This document shows positions 35,524-45,397 of a DNA stretch of 64,000 bases, in pieces. Source of the stretch: Heritiera littoralis (taxonomy: Eukaryota > Streptophyta > Magnoliopsida > Malvales > Malvaceae); NCBI GenBank assembly GCA_031772115.1, contig JAPDPK010000026.1, forward strand, positions 3,658,001 to 3,722,000, written 5' to 3'. A program made the translations under genes and the position numbers. The notes under the pieces are model-generated. The model saw nothing but the letters and a program-made list of their open reading frames with translations. It was not told where the DNA came from and made no database searches. The first letter of the stretch is position 1, and each line of letters starts with the position of its first letter.

Positions 35524-36676
35524 ATGGTATTCCCATCTTTTCCTTGTTTCATTTTGTTCACTCTTTTTGGTTTACTTTTATATGTTTCCTTTAAAAAGAA
35601 TAACCATACTTTTCTGGTTTTGTTGTAGGAGACACTTGAGCTTGTTGAAGGAAAGGTGGACTGGACGGGGAAAACTGCTGTGAGGTATAAGCATGGAGGA
35701 ATGAGAGCTGCTTTGTTCATTCTAGGTAAGTGAACACTGCTCACTAGTAAAAAATTGAAGTAAAAGAAAGTTTCAATTATAAACTCATAGACAGGATTTC
35801 TTGTTTTCTGCAGTGGCGTTTGCGTTTGAGAACTTGGCAAATCTTCACCTGGCCGTAAACCTGGTGACTTACTTCACTGGTATTATGCATTTAGAAGTAG
35901 CTGATGCAGCTAATGCTCTAACCAACTTCATGGGGACTGGCTATCTCCTTTCCATTCTGTTTGGGGTCCTCGCAGACAGCTTTATTGGCAGATTTAGAAC
36001 TGTCCTCATTGCAGGATCCATCGAGTTTTTGGTATGCAGTAGATATATTATCATTAATCTTATCATCAGCTTATGTTATCCAGTTTTCCAGTTCCACTGA
36101 ATTGGCCCTAGACAGATACTTCGGAGTTGGGGACTGCTCATATTGCAGCTGACAAACTTGTTTGTAATTGGTAACTCATTTGCTTTTGTTTGTGAATGAT
36201 CATTGCAAAAAGGGACTAGCGTTGCTGTCTGTGCAAGCTCACTATTCAAGCCTCAGGCCACCTGCTTGTAACGTCTTTGATCCAACTTCTCGCTGTGAGA
36301 AAATGAGAAGTGGTGAAGCTGCATTCCTCTACATTGCTCTATACTTGGTTGCTACCGGAACAGGAGGGATAAAAGCCTCGGTGCCATCCCAGGGAGCTGA
36401 GAGGCTAAGCACATGTCCAGTTTCTTCAACCTGTTATTATTCGCCCTCTGCCTTGGTGGTGCAGTTAGTATAACGTTTATTGTCTGGATTGATGATCACA
36501 AAGGATGGGATTGGGGATTCGGGATCTCCGCCATCGCCATGTTCTTGGCTGTCTTCATCGCCGCCGCAGGATGGACACTGTATAGGATGCATGTTGTTAA
36601 AGGAACTAGCGTCATTGTGGAAATCATTCAGGTTTGCATGAAAAGTCCATGAATACTTCATGAAAATTGAAATTCT

Positions 36677-37263
36677 TGTTAGATGTGTGGGGTCCAGCCC
36701 ACATTAATTATTAGAGTCCTACATGGAGTCAGTTAGGGATTTGTTTTTTCTCTATATAAAGTGTGGCATAAACAATTTGTAAAGACAGAGTGAGAAGTCT
36801 ATTTTGGTGAGAGGCGACACAAAGGAGAAAAAGTAAGCTTTAGGCTTTGTGATATTTTTCTTGTTCCATAGAGAGAGCAATGGGAGAGATAAGCTTGTAC
36901 AACAATTGGGTATTCTTTGGGTAGATTATCTTGGTGAATCCAAAGAGGTAAACTTTATTGTTTTTAGGCCAATTGTTGGAATCCTGAGCTTTGGGCAAAA
37001 AGCCTAGGGTATTGAAACTTTGTAATTTGCTTATTTCTCATAGTGGATTTTTATTCGGTTTGCCCCGTGGTTTTTCTCTCTACACTGGAGAGTTTTCCAC
37101 GTTAAACTTTGGTGTCGTTTTATTTACGTTTTATTGTCTGCGTATTATTTGTGGCTTGGTAGCTTGATTTATTATTATTATTGGCTTGGGATATTGCTGT
37201 TGATTGTTGTGGGTATTGTTATTGTGACATTGTTTCCGCGTATTTGTCGTTTGAGGCCCAACA
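36677..37263 (+). repeat. Copia 5' LTR (587 bp)
   Basis: TGTTAGATG start, ..CCCAACA end. A TATA box (ctatataaa) lies at 36751-36760 and is the likely element promoter. Confidence 0.93.
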
Positions 37264-37265
37264 AC

Positions 37266-37277
37266 TGGTATCAGAGC
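37266..37277 (+). other. Copia primer binding site
   Basis: tggtatcagagc, complementary to the 3' end of initiator tRNA-Met, two bases after the LTR. Confidence 0.95.
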
Positions 37278-37298
37278 TCGGGTTAGAGCTTTGAGATC

Positions 37299-38465
37299 AT
37301 GGAAGGAGATACAGGATCCATAATAAAATTGACAGCTTCAAATTATTCAATTTGGAAGCCAATGATGGAAGATCATCTATACTGCAAAGATCTGTATGAG
37401 CCAGTATTAGGTGATTCTGGTAAGCCAACAGATATGAAAGATGATGAATGGAAAAAGTTAGATAGGAAGACTTTGGGAACCATTAGAAGATGGGTAGACA
37501 TTAGTGTTTTTCATCATATTGCGCAGGAGACAAGTGCTTCTCGTGTTTGGGAAAAATTAGCATCACTATATGAGAGAAAGACTGCCTTGAATAAAGTTAT
37601 GCTTGTTAAGAAGCTTGCTACTCTACAGTATAAGGAGGGAAGATCTATCTCTGAGCATTTGAGTGACTTTCAAGATCTATTCAATCGGATGACCACTATG
37701 AAACTGCAAATAGATGATGAGATGAAAGCATTGTTTCTTCTAGGCTCATTGCCAGACAGCTGGGAGACACTAGTTGTGACTGTTCTTAATTCAGCTCCTA
37801 ATGGCACGGTGACCTTGGAGATGGTAAAAGACAGTATGTTTAATGAAGAAGCAAGGCGAAAGGAGACAAACTCTGGGAATGAAGCTCTTGTCACAGAGAA
37901 CAGGGGTAGAACTAAAGACAGAGGTCAGGATTCTAGAGGTCGTAGTAAGTCCAAGAACAGACATAAGTCCAAAAATAGGGTGAAGTGCTTTCATTGTGGC
38001 AAACTTGGTCACATAAAGCGGAACTGCAGGATCTTGAAGCAAGAGCAAAAAGATGAAAAAAATAAGAATAACTCAGATGATGAAAATGTTACAACGGTGA
38101 ATTCTGATAGTGAAATGGTTTCTTTGGTTTGTACACATGGTGAGTGTAATCATGTAGGGGATTCTAGCATAGAGTGGATAGTTGACACCGGAGCGTCATA
38201 TCATTGTGTTCCCAATAAGGAATTGTTTACAACCTACAGAATAGGTGATTTTGGTTATACCAAGATGGGAAACAAGAGTATGTCGCGGATTGCTGGGATT
38301 GGTGATATAGTGGTACAAACAAGCACTGGTTGTACATTGACTTTGAGGGATGTCAGACACATTCCAGATCTGAGGATGAACTTGCTTGCAGTGAATGTCC
38401 TTGATAAGGAGGATATGAGAGTCAGCAGAAAAATGGGCAATGGAAGCTTTTCAAAGGGTCTTTGA
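37299..38465 (+). CDS. Copia Gag and protease (frame ends early)
   Basis: 388 codons. The N-terminal gag (ubiquitin-like UBN2-type capsid fold, residues about 1-200, with YSIWKPMMEDHL and WEKLASLYERK) is followed by a basic stretch, a zinc knuckle CFHCGKLGHIKRNC (near 37987-38028), and the aspartic protease with DTGAS at 38184-38198. The frame leaves the pol frame at about 38430, inside an A-run, and stops at 38465. The rest of pol continues in the next frame from about 38462. This is a single one-base frameshift in an otherwise open gag-pol, so it is either a real lesion or a sequencing error. Confidence 0.9.
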   Translation: MEGDTGSIIKLTASNYSIWKPMMEDHLYCKDLYEPVLGDSGKPTDMKDDEWKKLDRKTLGTIRRWVDISVFHHIAQETSASRVWEKLASLYERKTALNKVMLVKKLATLQYKEGRSISEHLSDFQDLFNRMTTMKLQIDDEMKALFLLGSLPDSWETLVVTVLNSAPNGTVTLEMVKDSMFNEEARRKETNSGNEALVTENRGRTKDRGQDSRGRSKSKNRHKSKNRVKCFHCGKLGHIKRNCRILKQEQKDEKNKNNSDDENVTTVNSDSEMVSLVCTHGECNHVGDSSIEWIVDTGASYHCVPNKELFTTYRIGDFGYTKMGNKSMSRIAGIGDIVVQTSTGCTLTLRDVRHIPDLRMNLLAVNVLDKEDMRVSRKMGNGSFSKGL

Positions 38466-41359
38466 TAGTGGCAAGAGGAAAATTGTGTTGCACTATGTAC
38501 AAGACTTGGATGAAGTTGACAGGCAGTCAGGTAAATACAGTTGAGGATGATGCTTCAGCAAATTTGTGGCACAGGAGGCTGGCACACATGACTGAGAAAG
38601 GGTTAAAGATTTTGGCGAGGCAGTCCCTCATTCCCTCAGCCAAAGGTATTTCTCTTAACTCATGTGATTATTGTTTATTTGGTAAGCATCGTAGAGTTTC
38701 TTTTAGGAAGATTTCTAAAAGAAAGAAAAATAAACTTGAATTAATTCATTCTGATGTATGTGGTCCCATAGAAGTAGAGTCATCAGGTGGTAATAGATAT
38801 TTTGTTACTTTTATTGATGATGCTTCACGAAAAACTTGGGTGTATATGTTGAGAAACAAAAGCCAGGTATTGCAGTATTTTCAGAAATTTCATGCCATGG
38901 TGGAAAGGATGACAGGATTATCCTTAAAGTGTATTCGTACAGATAATGGTGGTGAATACACATCAAAAGACTTTAAAGCCTACTGTTCAAAGCATGGGAT
39001 CAGGCATGAAAGGACAGAACCTGGGACACCACAACATAATGGTGTTGCTGAAAGGATGAATCGCACCATTATAGAGAGAGTCAGATGCATGCTGAGGATG
39101 GCAAAATTGCCTAAAGCATTCTGGGGTGAAGCAGTTAATACAGCCTGTTATTTGCTTAATAGATCACCATCAGTGCCATTGGGCTTTGACATTCCTGAAA
39201 GGGTATGGACAGAGAAGAAAGCTTCATACTCACATTTGAAGGTCTTTGGCTGTGCAGCATTCGTGCATGTGCCAAAGGAGCAGAGGTCAAAGCTAGATAG
39301 CAAGGCTACTCCATGTGTGTTTGTTAGGTATGGTGATGAAGAATATGGTTACAGGCTATGGGACCTAGAGAAGAAAAAGACAATTAGAAGCAGGGATGTG
39401 GTTTTCCATGAAAATGAGTTCATCACAGACTTCGATAAAAATGGAAAGACTACACGAGTTACGGTTGAGTATGATGACTTAACACCTGCAGGGATTCCAC
39501 TTAGAGGTGCCACAAATGGTGGAAATGCACAAGATGTAGAACTTGGGGATACATATGAGCCAGCCATAGTTGGTGATGGGATAGATGCTAATAATGACAT
39601 TGCACAGCCAAATGCAGTGGGTTTTGAGCAGGGGCCGCAACCCTCTCAACCAGGGAGTGTTGAGCAGGGGGAGCCAGCCCCAATACAGAGGAGTGTGGAG
39701 TCTCAAGTCAGAAGATCTACTAGGGAGCATCGACCATCTACCAGGTATCACAGTTCAGAATATATTTTGGTCACAAGTGACGGGGAGCCAGAGAGTTTCC
39801 AAGATGTGCATGATACTCCAGATAGGGAGTATTGGTTAAAGGCAATGAAAGAGGAAATGGATTCATTGCAGAAAAATAGCACTTATGACCTTGTTGAGCT
39901 TCCGAAAGGAAGAAGACCATTGAAGAACAAATGGGTGTTTAAGCTGAAAAAGGATGGTGACAAGCTAGTGAGATACAAAGCTCGATTGGTGGTAAAAGGC
40001 TTTGGTCAAAAACCAGGCATTGATTTTGATGAGATTTTTTCTCCTGTTGTGAAGATGAGCTCCATTCGAGTGGTATTGGGATTAGTAGCTAGTTTGAATC
40101 TTGAGCTTGAGCAACTTGATGTGAAGACTGCATTCTTGCATGGTGATTTGCAAGAGGAGATTTATATGGATCAGCCAGAGGGTTTTGAAGTGAAAGGGAA
40201 GGAGCACATGGTTTGCAAATTGAAGAAAAGCTTGTATGGCTTGAAGCAAGCTCCTAGGCAATGGTACAAGAAGTTTGATTCTTTTATGGTAAGCCAAAAC
40301 TATAAAAGAACGGTAGCAGATCCTTGTGTGTATGTGAGAAAATTCCCAGATAATGATTTCATTATTCTCTTATTATATGTTGATGATATGCTGATTATAG
40401 GGCAAGATGCTCGTATGATTTGCAGGTTGAAAGAGGCATTATTTAAGTCCTTTGACATGAAGGATTTAGGTCCAGCAAAGCAGATTTTGGGTATGGATAT
40501 CATTCGTGATAGGAAAGCTGGAAAGCTGTGGTTGTCACAGGAAAAGTATGTTGAACAGGTGCTAGAGAGATTCAACATGCAGAATGCTAAGTCAGTTAGC
40601 ACGCCTCTTGCTAATCATTTTCACTTGAGTAAGAAGTCTTGTCCGGTGACTAAGGAAGAAAATGATGCTATGTCTACTGTTCCTTACTCCTCTGCAGTTG
40701 GGTCTTTGATGTATCTTATGGTTTGCACACGACCTGATATTGCTCATGCAGTTGGTGTAGTGAGCAGATTTCTTTCCAATCCAGGAAAGGCTCATTGGGA
40801 AGCGGTGAAGTGGATCTTCAGATATTTGAGAGGTACTTCTAAGATGTGTTTGAGTTTTGGGACTACAGAACCAGTTCTTGAAGGGTTTACTGATGCAGAC
40901 ATGGCAGGTGATCTTGATGGTAGGAAATCTACTTCAGGGTATATATTTACTTTTGCAGGGGGAGCTGTATCTTGGCAGTACAAACTACAAAAGTGTGTTG
41001 CCTTGTCTACTACAGAGGCTGAGTATATTGCAGCAACCGAAGTAGGCAAAGAAATGCTTTGGATGAAGAGATTTCTTCTTGAATTGGGGTTAAGTCAGAA
41101 AGAGTATGTGGTATTCTGTGACAGCCAGAGTGCTTTGGATCTGAGTAAGAACACCATGTACCATGCCAGGACAAAGCACATTGATGTTCGGTACCATTGG
41201 TTGCGCTCAGTGATTAACGAGCAACAGATGCAGTTGAAGAAGATTCACACAGATAAGAATACAGCTGATATGTTAACGAAGACACTTCCCAGAGATAAAC
41301 TTGAGTTGTGTAGTGACTTGGCCGGGATGAACACTTTGGCCAAGGTGAACTCTAAATGA
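38462..41359 (+). CDS. Copia integrase, reverse transcriptase and RNase H
   Basis: 965 codons, no internal stop; the listed start is only the first codon of the open frame, not a real initiator. Integrase: H..H..C..C zinc site (HRRLAHM...CDYC), then the DDE core (HSDVCGP, TDNGGEY, NGVAERMNRT). RT: KARLVVKGFGQKPGIDF, DVKTAFLHGDL, LLLYVDDMLI. RNase H: FTDADMAGD, STTEAEYIAATE, DSQSAL, ARTKHIDVRYH. The order INT before RT is diagnostic of copia. Apart from the upstream frameshift the enzyme region looks intact. Confidence 0.93.
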   Translation: MIVARGKLCCTMYKTWMKLTGSQVNTVEDDASANLWHRRLAHMTEKGLKILARQSLIPSAKGISLNSCDYCLFGKHRRVSFRKISKRKKNKLELIHSDVCGPIEVESSGGNRYFVTFIDDASRKTWVYMLRNKSQVLQYFQKFHAMVERMTGLSLKCIRTDNGGEYTSKDFKAYCSKHGIRHERTEPGTPQHNGVAERMNRTIIERVRCMLRMAKLPKAFWGEAVNTACYLLNRSPSVPLGFDIPERVWTEKKASYSHLKVFGCAAFVHVPKEQRSKLDSKATPCVFVRYGDEEYGYRLWDLEKKKTIRSRDVVFHENEFITDFDKNGKTTRVTVEYDDLTPAGIPLRGATNGGNAQDVELGDTYEPAIVGDGIDANNDIAQPNAVGFEQGPQPSQPGSVEQGEPAPIQRSVESQVRRSTREHRPSTRYHSSEYILVTSDGEPESFQDVHDTPDREYWLKAMKEEMDSLQKNSTYDLVELPKGRRPLKNKWVFKLKKDGDKLVRYKARLVVKGFGQKPGIDFDEIFSPVVKMSSIRVVLGLVASLNLELEQLDVKTAFLHGDLQEEIYMDQPEGFEVKGKEHMVCKLKKSLYGLKQAPRQWYKKFDSFMVSQNYKRTVADPCVYVRKFPDNDFIILLLYVDDMLIIGQDARMICRLKEALFKSFDMKDLGPAKQILGMDIIRDRKAGKLWLSQEKYVEQVLERFNMQNAKSVSTPLANHFHLSKKSCPVTKEENDAMSTVPYSSAVGSLMYLMVCTRPDIAHAVGVVSRFLSNPGKAHWEAVKWIFRYLRGTSKMCLSFGTTEPVLEGFTDADMAGDLDGRKSTSGYIFTFAGGAVSWQYKLQKCVALSTTEAEYIAATEVGKEMLWMKRFLLELGLSQKEYVVFCDSQSALDLSKNTMYHARTKHIDVRYHWLRSVINEQQMQLKKIHTDKNTADMLTKTLPRDKLELCSDLAGMNTLAKVNSK

Positions 41360-41394
41360 CAGGTCGTGGTGATGGATCTCCTCCTAATGGGGCT

Positions 41395-41405
41395 GGAGGG
41401 GGAGA
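41395..41405 (+). other. Copia polypurine tract
   Basis: ggagggggaga ends one base before the 3' LTR, the standard copia position for priming plus-strand DNA. Confidence 0.9.
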
Positions 41406-41406
41406 T

Positions 41407-41992
41407 TGTTAGATGTGTGGGGTCCAGCCCACATTAATTATTAGAGTCCTACATGGAGTCAGTTAGGGATTTGTTTTTTCTCTATATAAAGTGTGGCATA
41501 AACAATTTGTAAAGACAGAGTGAGAAGTCTATTTTGGTGAGAGGCGACACAAAGGAGAAAAAGTAAGCTTTAGGCTTTGTGATATTTTTCTTGTTCCATA
41601 GAGAGAGCAATGGGAGAGATAAGCTTGTACAACAATTGGGTATTCTTTGGGTAGATTATCTTGGTGAATCCAAAGAGGTAAACTTTATTGTTTTTAGGCC
41701 AATTGTTGGAATCCTGAGCTTTGGGCAAAAAGCCTAGGGTATTGAAACTTTGTAATTTGCTTATTTCTCATAGTGGATTTTTATTCGGTTTGCCCCGTGG
41801 TTTTTCTCTCTACACTGGAGAGTTTTCCACGTTAAACTTTGGTGTCGTTTTATTTACGTTTTATTGTCTGCGTATTATTTGTGGCTTGGTAGCTTGATTT
41901 ATTATTATTATTGGCTTGGGATATTGCTGTTGATTGTTGTGGGTATTGTTATTGTGACATTGCTTCCGCGTATTTGTCGTTTGAGGCCCAAC
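41407..41992 (+). repeat. Copia 3' LTR, lacking its final base
   Basis: Nearly identical to the 5' LTR and with the same TATA box near 41481. It ends ..cccaac and then runs into tgggaacc of the TRIM-like remnant instead of the final A. Confidence 0.9.
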
Positions 41993-42223
41993 TGGGAACC
42001 CCAACAATCACTTCCTTCAACCATCGGGCCTTGGGAGAGCAGGGGGAGCATTTTTTATTACCCGGAACAGAGGAAGAGATGTTGGCAACCCGGGCTCTGA
42101 TACCAATGTTAGGTGCTATTGGGTCTTCTCACCCCAAAAGCTAGCTCAAGAGGTGAGGCTTTCCCTCACACTTATAAACACACACCAAGCCCCTTCCACA
42201 ACCGATGTGGGAATATCCCAACA
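41993..42223 (-). mobile_element. TRIM-like remnant (minus strand)
   Basis: Read on the minus strand: a 117-bp LTR (42223-42107, TGTTGGGATA to CCTAACA), then at once a PBS ttggtatcagagc, about 99 bp of interior ending in a purine-rich aagtgat, and the first 15 or so bases of a second LTR (TGTTGGGGTTCCCA) at 42007-41993. The tiny LTR, iMet-type PBS and lack of coding capacity match terminal-repeat retrotransposons in miniature. The remainder of its second LTR is gone. Confidence 0.75.
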
Positions 42224-43418
42224 ATTCTCACATGTTCTCTTCGTAAAAAATTAGTTAATTCACTTCCTTCTGCTTTTCCTGAAGGTTTATGTTGCAGCAA
42301 TCCGTAACAGAAATCTTCAACACCCTGAGAACCCTGCGGAGCTCTATGAGATTGACAATGACAACGAAGCTGCTTTGGAAGATGATTTCCTGCCTCACAG
42401 TGATGTTTACGGGTTTGATCTAAGTTCGGCTGTTTCCTTTCGGTTCTTTCTGATGATTCTACTGAATAATATCCAATCAAAGAGGTTTAAGAGTCTTATC
42501 TATCCGTTTATGACTGTATTCAGGTTCCTGGACAAAGCAGCCATTCAAACAGCAGCCAGGGCACAGACTCCAAATCCGTGGAAACTTTGCAGAGTAACGC
42601 AGGTAGAAAATGCAAAAATCATACTCGGAATGATCCCAATTTTTGCTTGTGCCATAATCATGACCCTTTGCCTAGCTCAACTCCAAACCTTTTCAGTCCA
42701 ACAAGGCTATACCATGGACACCACCATAGCTGGCTTCCACATACCACCTGCCTCTCTACCAATAATTCCCGTCGCTTTCTTGATCATCATAATTCCATTT
42801 TATGACCAAATCATCGTTCCAATTCTCAGAGTGTTCACAGGGCATCTCACAGGGATCACTCACCTTCAACGTATAGGTGTAGGTCTCGTTCTCTCTTCTA
42901 TTTCCATGGCTGCGGCTGCAATAATGGAAGTGAAACGCAAAGATGTGGCACGAGACCACAATATGCTCGATGCTATACCAGTGCTTCAGCCATTGCCTAT
43001 TAGCACATTCTGGCTTTCATTCCAGTACTTCATATTCGGAATCGCAGACATGTTCACGTATGTGGGTCTTCTTGAATTTTTCTATTCAGAGGCTCCAAAA
43101 GGACTTAAAACGGTCTCCACTTGCTTTCTGTGGAGCTCCATGGCACTTGGGTACTATCTCAGTTCCATTATGGTTAAGATAGTCAATAGGGCAACAAAAG
43201 ATATCACAAGAAGCGGAGGCTGGTTAGCAGGGAACAATCTCAACAGGAATCATCTGGATCTCTTCTACCTGTTGCTTTCTTTAATGAGTTTGGCCAATTT
43301 CCTTGTCTATCTGTTTGTTGCAATGCGTTATAAGTATAGATCTGAGAGCGCTGTTGTTTCTTCTGTCGATAACAAAGATGAAGCCAAGACAGAGGGAAAT
43401 AGCTTGAGTATCATGTGA

Positions 43419-44240
43419 GGATCAGCCAACTGATACCAATAGACATTATCTAAACATGCCATGTCCTGGGTCTTGTACTCTTGTTATGTTGTTTGATGGT
43501 ACACCCCAAATTTAACTTCTTCTCAAGTATGTACTTCTTTAAATTAAATTGACATATGCGAAATAACCTACAGAATTTTAATTTGGCATATGCAAAATAA
43601 CTCACAGAATTTTAATTTTTTTTTGTTGAAACCATCCGGTATCTCTACACCATTTGATATAGGACTAATCCGAATTCGAGCCGGACAAGACCCAAAGGAC
43701 AGCAAAGCTCTCTCTCAAGAAAACGATACAATCAATTCTCAAGTATGTACTTTAAATTAAATTGGCATATGCGAAATAATTCATATAATTTTAATTTGGT
43801 ATATGTGAAATAACCCACAGAATTGATTGTATCCTTTTCTTTTCTTTTTTACCAGCAAGAAACAGGCAGAAAGGAGATTAAAAAGTAATAACCCTGCTCA
43901 TTTCTTTCCCATTGTCTTTCTTCCAACCCTCAAAGGGAGATGAATGATGCCAATGAAATCTTGTCATTACTGAACACTTGTAGTAGGATTCAGTTGTAAA
44001 CAGTGCAGCCCGTCGGCCCCTGGTGTCCCTCACAAGCACCCTCCTGTCCACAATGCTCGCTCTCCCCAAACACCTCAACTGCATGCATGTCAATGTGGCC
44101 CCTAAATATCATTCCACGTTCACCATCTACCTTTTTTCTTTCCTTATAACCCTGACAATTCAGATCAAGCTTCAAAACCACACCCTGAACCTACAAACTA
44201 GCGCACATCACATAGAAGAAAGGCGTTACACGGAGTTTCA
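43419..44240. other. Intergenic between NPF and OBAP; short duplications and a SINE-like insert
   Basis: Two direct copies of about 90 bp (from 43520 and 43735; ttctcaagtatgtact, then aaataa-c-cacagaatttt units) flank a 115-bp segment at about 43618-43733. That segment starts with a T-run and, read on the minus strand, has a B-box-like motif (ggctcgaattcgg), so it may be an inverted SINE. No clean TSD was found. The right part is the OBAP upstream region. Confidence 0.5.
44082..44089. promoter_or_regulatory. RY motif (catgcatg) upstream of the OBAP gene
   Basis: catgcatg lies about 155 bp upstream of the ATG. RY motifs bind B3 factors such as ABI3/FUS3 and are typical of seed-maturation promoters, which suits an oil-body protein. 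Its use here is inferred. Confidence 0.55.
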
Positions 44241-45268
44241 ATGGCTTCCAGTGACAACTCCAGTCCGATGGTTTCGAGTGACAAGTCCCCGGCTCCAACA
44301 CCTGCTCGAGGTACCGACCGAACACCACCAGGGCAACCGATGACGACGGGGCAGCACGTGATAGACAAGGGTGCATCCATGATGCAGTCTTTGACGTCGG
44401 TGAAGCAGGCATGTCTGCACCTTCGCCTTGTATAGTCATGACATAAGTCGTCAGATTGAGACTCACCACTATATTACCAGGCTAAACGAGGACTTCTGCC
44501 AGTGCCCTGTTTATAATTCTAACGAATCCAAAGCCTGCCTCATTGGTCAGTTTTTCCCCTCAATTTTGAAGTAACAACAAAATAGTATGTTGAACAAGTT
44601 TTTCAATTTTGTGCAGGAATTGAATATATAATATCCGATCGATTGTTTGAAGCTCTGCCACAGGAGGAGCAAAAGCTCTGGCATTCTCACGCTTATGAGG
44701 TTTTAGTTGTTTTCTTTTTCTATTTTACTTTCTTCTTACACAAAAAGGGGTTGATAAATCATAGCATTAATCATGATAATAAGCATATAACTTGGTGCAG
44801 ATTAAATCAGGACTCTGGTTAATCCCAGGATTCCAGAAATGATAGGGAAACCTGAACTGGATAACTTGGCTAAGACCTACTGCAAGTTTTGGTGCACATG
44901 GCAGGTTGACCGAGTTAAATTCAAGTTAATATATTGCTAGAAATTCTGGGATTCTTTTATTTTGAATACCAAATGCACAAAATGTTAATTTGACATTGGG
45001 TGTTTGTGAAGGTGATAGGCTGCCGCTGGGTGCACCAGCATTGATGATGTCTCCACAGGGAGTGAACCTGGGCAAGATCGATCCAGAGCTGGTGAAGAAG
45101 AGGGATGACAAGTACAGCATTTCAACTGAAGCAATTCAGGAATCAAGGCTGGAGATTGAAGAACCAGAGTGGATCAATCCACAGGCGGACTACTGGAAAG
45201 AGCATGGGAAGGGTTTTGCTGTTGACATTGAGCCAACAGAAATGAAGTTGAGAGCACCCTTCCCATGA
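44241..45268 (+). pseudogene. Oil body-associated protein (OBAP, DUF1264), damaged
   Basis: Four exons: 44241-44545, 44617-44699, 44801 to about 44914, 45012-45268. OBAPs are small plant proteins that decorate seed oil bodies and affect their stability. Family motifs are plain: HVCTFALYSHD, RQIETHHY, LPQEEQKLWHSHAYE, NLAKTY.KFWCTWQVD, LPLGAPALMMSPQGVNLG, EWINPQADYWKEHGKGFAVDIEPTEMK. Three lesions are visible. (1) Near 44408 about 8 nt are missing just before HVCTF, shifting the frame to an early stop. (2) Near 44826 one G seems lost after the codon for W in SGLW, giving tandem stops. (3) The third exon's donor reads cgag|ttaaat instead of the expected cgag|gttaaa, again one G short. Lesions 2 and 3 are losses in G-runs and could be sequencing errors; lesion 1 is harder to explain that way. 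Otherwise the length fits the family (about 240 aa). Confidence 0.85.
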
Positions 45269-45397
45269 ACACACCTTGCCTCTGGAAGAAATGTCGCGTC
45301 CACCGTCGAGACTGGCTATGGAGATTTGGAGTTGGGAACTTGAGTTGGACTAGAACTGTGTGTAGTTCTTTAATAATCAGTATAAATGATGTGTAAT

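Larger units (their letters stand above)
36677..41992 (+). mobile_element. Ty1/copia element, Tork/Tnt1-like lineage, near-complete
   Basis: LTRs 36677-37263 and 41407-41992, tRNA-iMet-type PBS, gag-pol in the copia order (gag, PR, INT, RT, RNase H) and a G-rich polypurine tract. I noticed one substitution between the LTRs in the stretches compared (tgtttccgcg against tgcttccgcg), so the insertion is very young. The last base of the 3' LTR is lost where it joins the TRIM-like sequence. The INT and RT regions resemble the Tnt1/Tork group. Confidence 0.92.
36677..42223. mobile_element. Composite insertion in NPF intron 4: copia joined to TRIM-like remnant, one TSD
   Basis: The pair attct at 36672-36676 and 42224-42228 flanks the whole block, with TG at its left end and CA at its right. 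The left part (36677-41992) is a plus-strand copia element. The right part (41993-42223) is a minus-strand TRIM-like element lacking most of its second LTR. Removing the block and one attct restores a continuous intron from the donor at 36632 to the acceptor at 42284. Confidence 0.8.
35524..43418 (+). pseudogene. NRT1/PTR family (NPF4-type) transporter, disrupted
   Basis: Exons: 35524-35526 (ATG only), 35629-35725, 35814-36031, 36213-36631, 42285-42412, 42524-43418. Phases agree at all junctions except inside exon 4. The family is made of 12-TM proton-coupled transporters of nitrate, peptides or hormones; NPF4 members include abscisic-acid and gibberellin importers. Visible NPF landmarks: KHGGMRAA at the start of TM1, TNFMGT, LADSFIGRF, IALYLVATGTGGIKA, MSSFFN, KGWDWGFGISAIAMF, FLDKAAI, TPNPWKLCRVTQVE, QGYTMDT. 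Near 36400 the invariant QFD-type loop after GGIKA..PS(Q)GA is missing: exon 4 is 419 nt and would need about 28 nt more to stay in frame and reach about 595 aa. The frame therefore stops within exon 4. Intron 4 also carries a 5.5-kb retroelement. Downstream exons are undamaged, so the loss looks recent. The second coding intron of exon 5/6 (42413-42523) stays open if retained. Confidence 0.88.

Noticed and set aside
39479..41049. Minus-strand frames opposite the copia pol region
   Set aside because: Shadows of the intact plus-strand INT-RT-RNase H frame.
42375..43418. A single 347-codon exon starting at 42375
   Set aside because: The stretch 42413-42523 has GT..AG borders and does not match the transporter family; it is an intron that happens to stay open.
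43990..44469. Several overlapping frames on both strands at the OBAP start
   Set aside because: Only the frame from ATG 44241 matches the OBAP family; the others are shadows.
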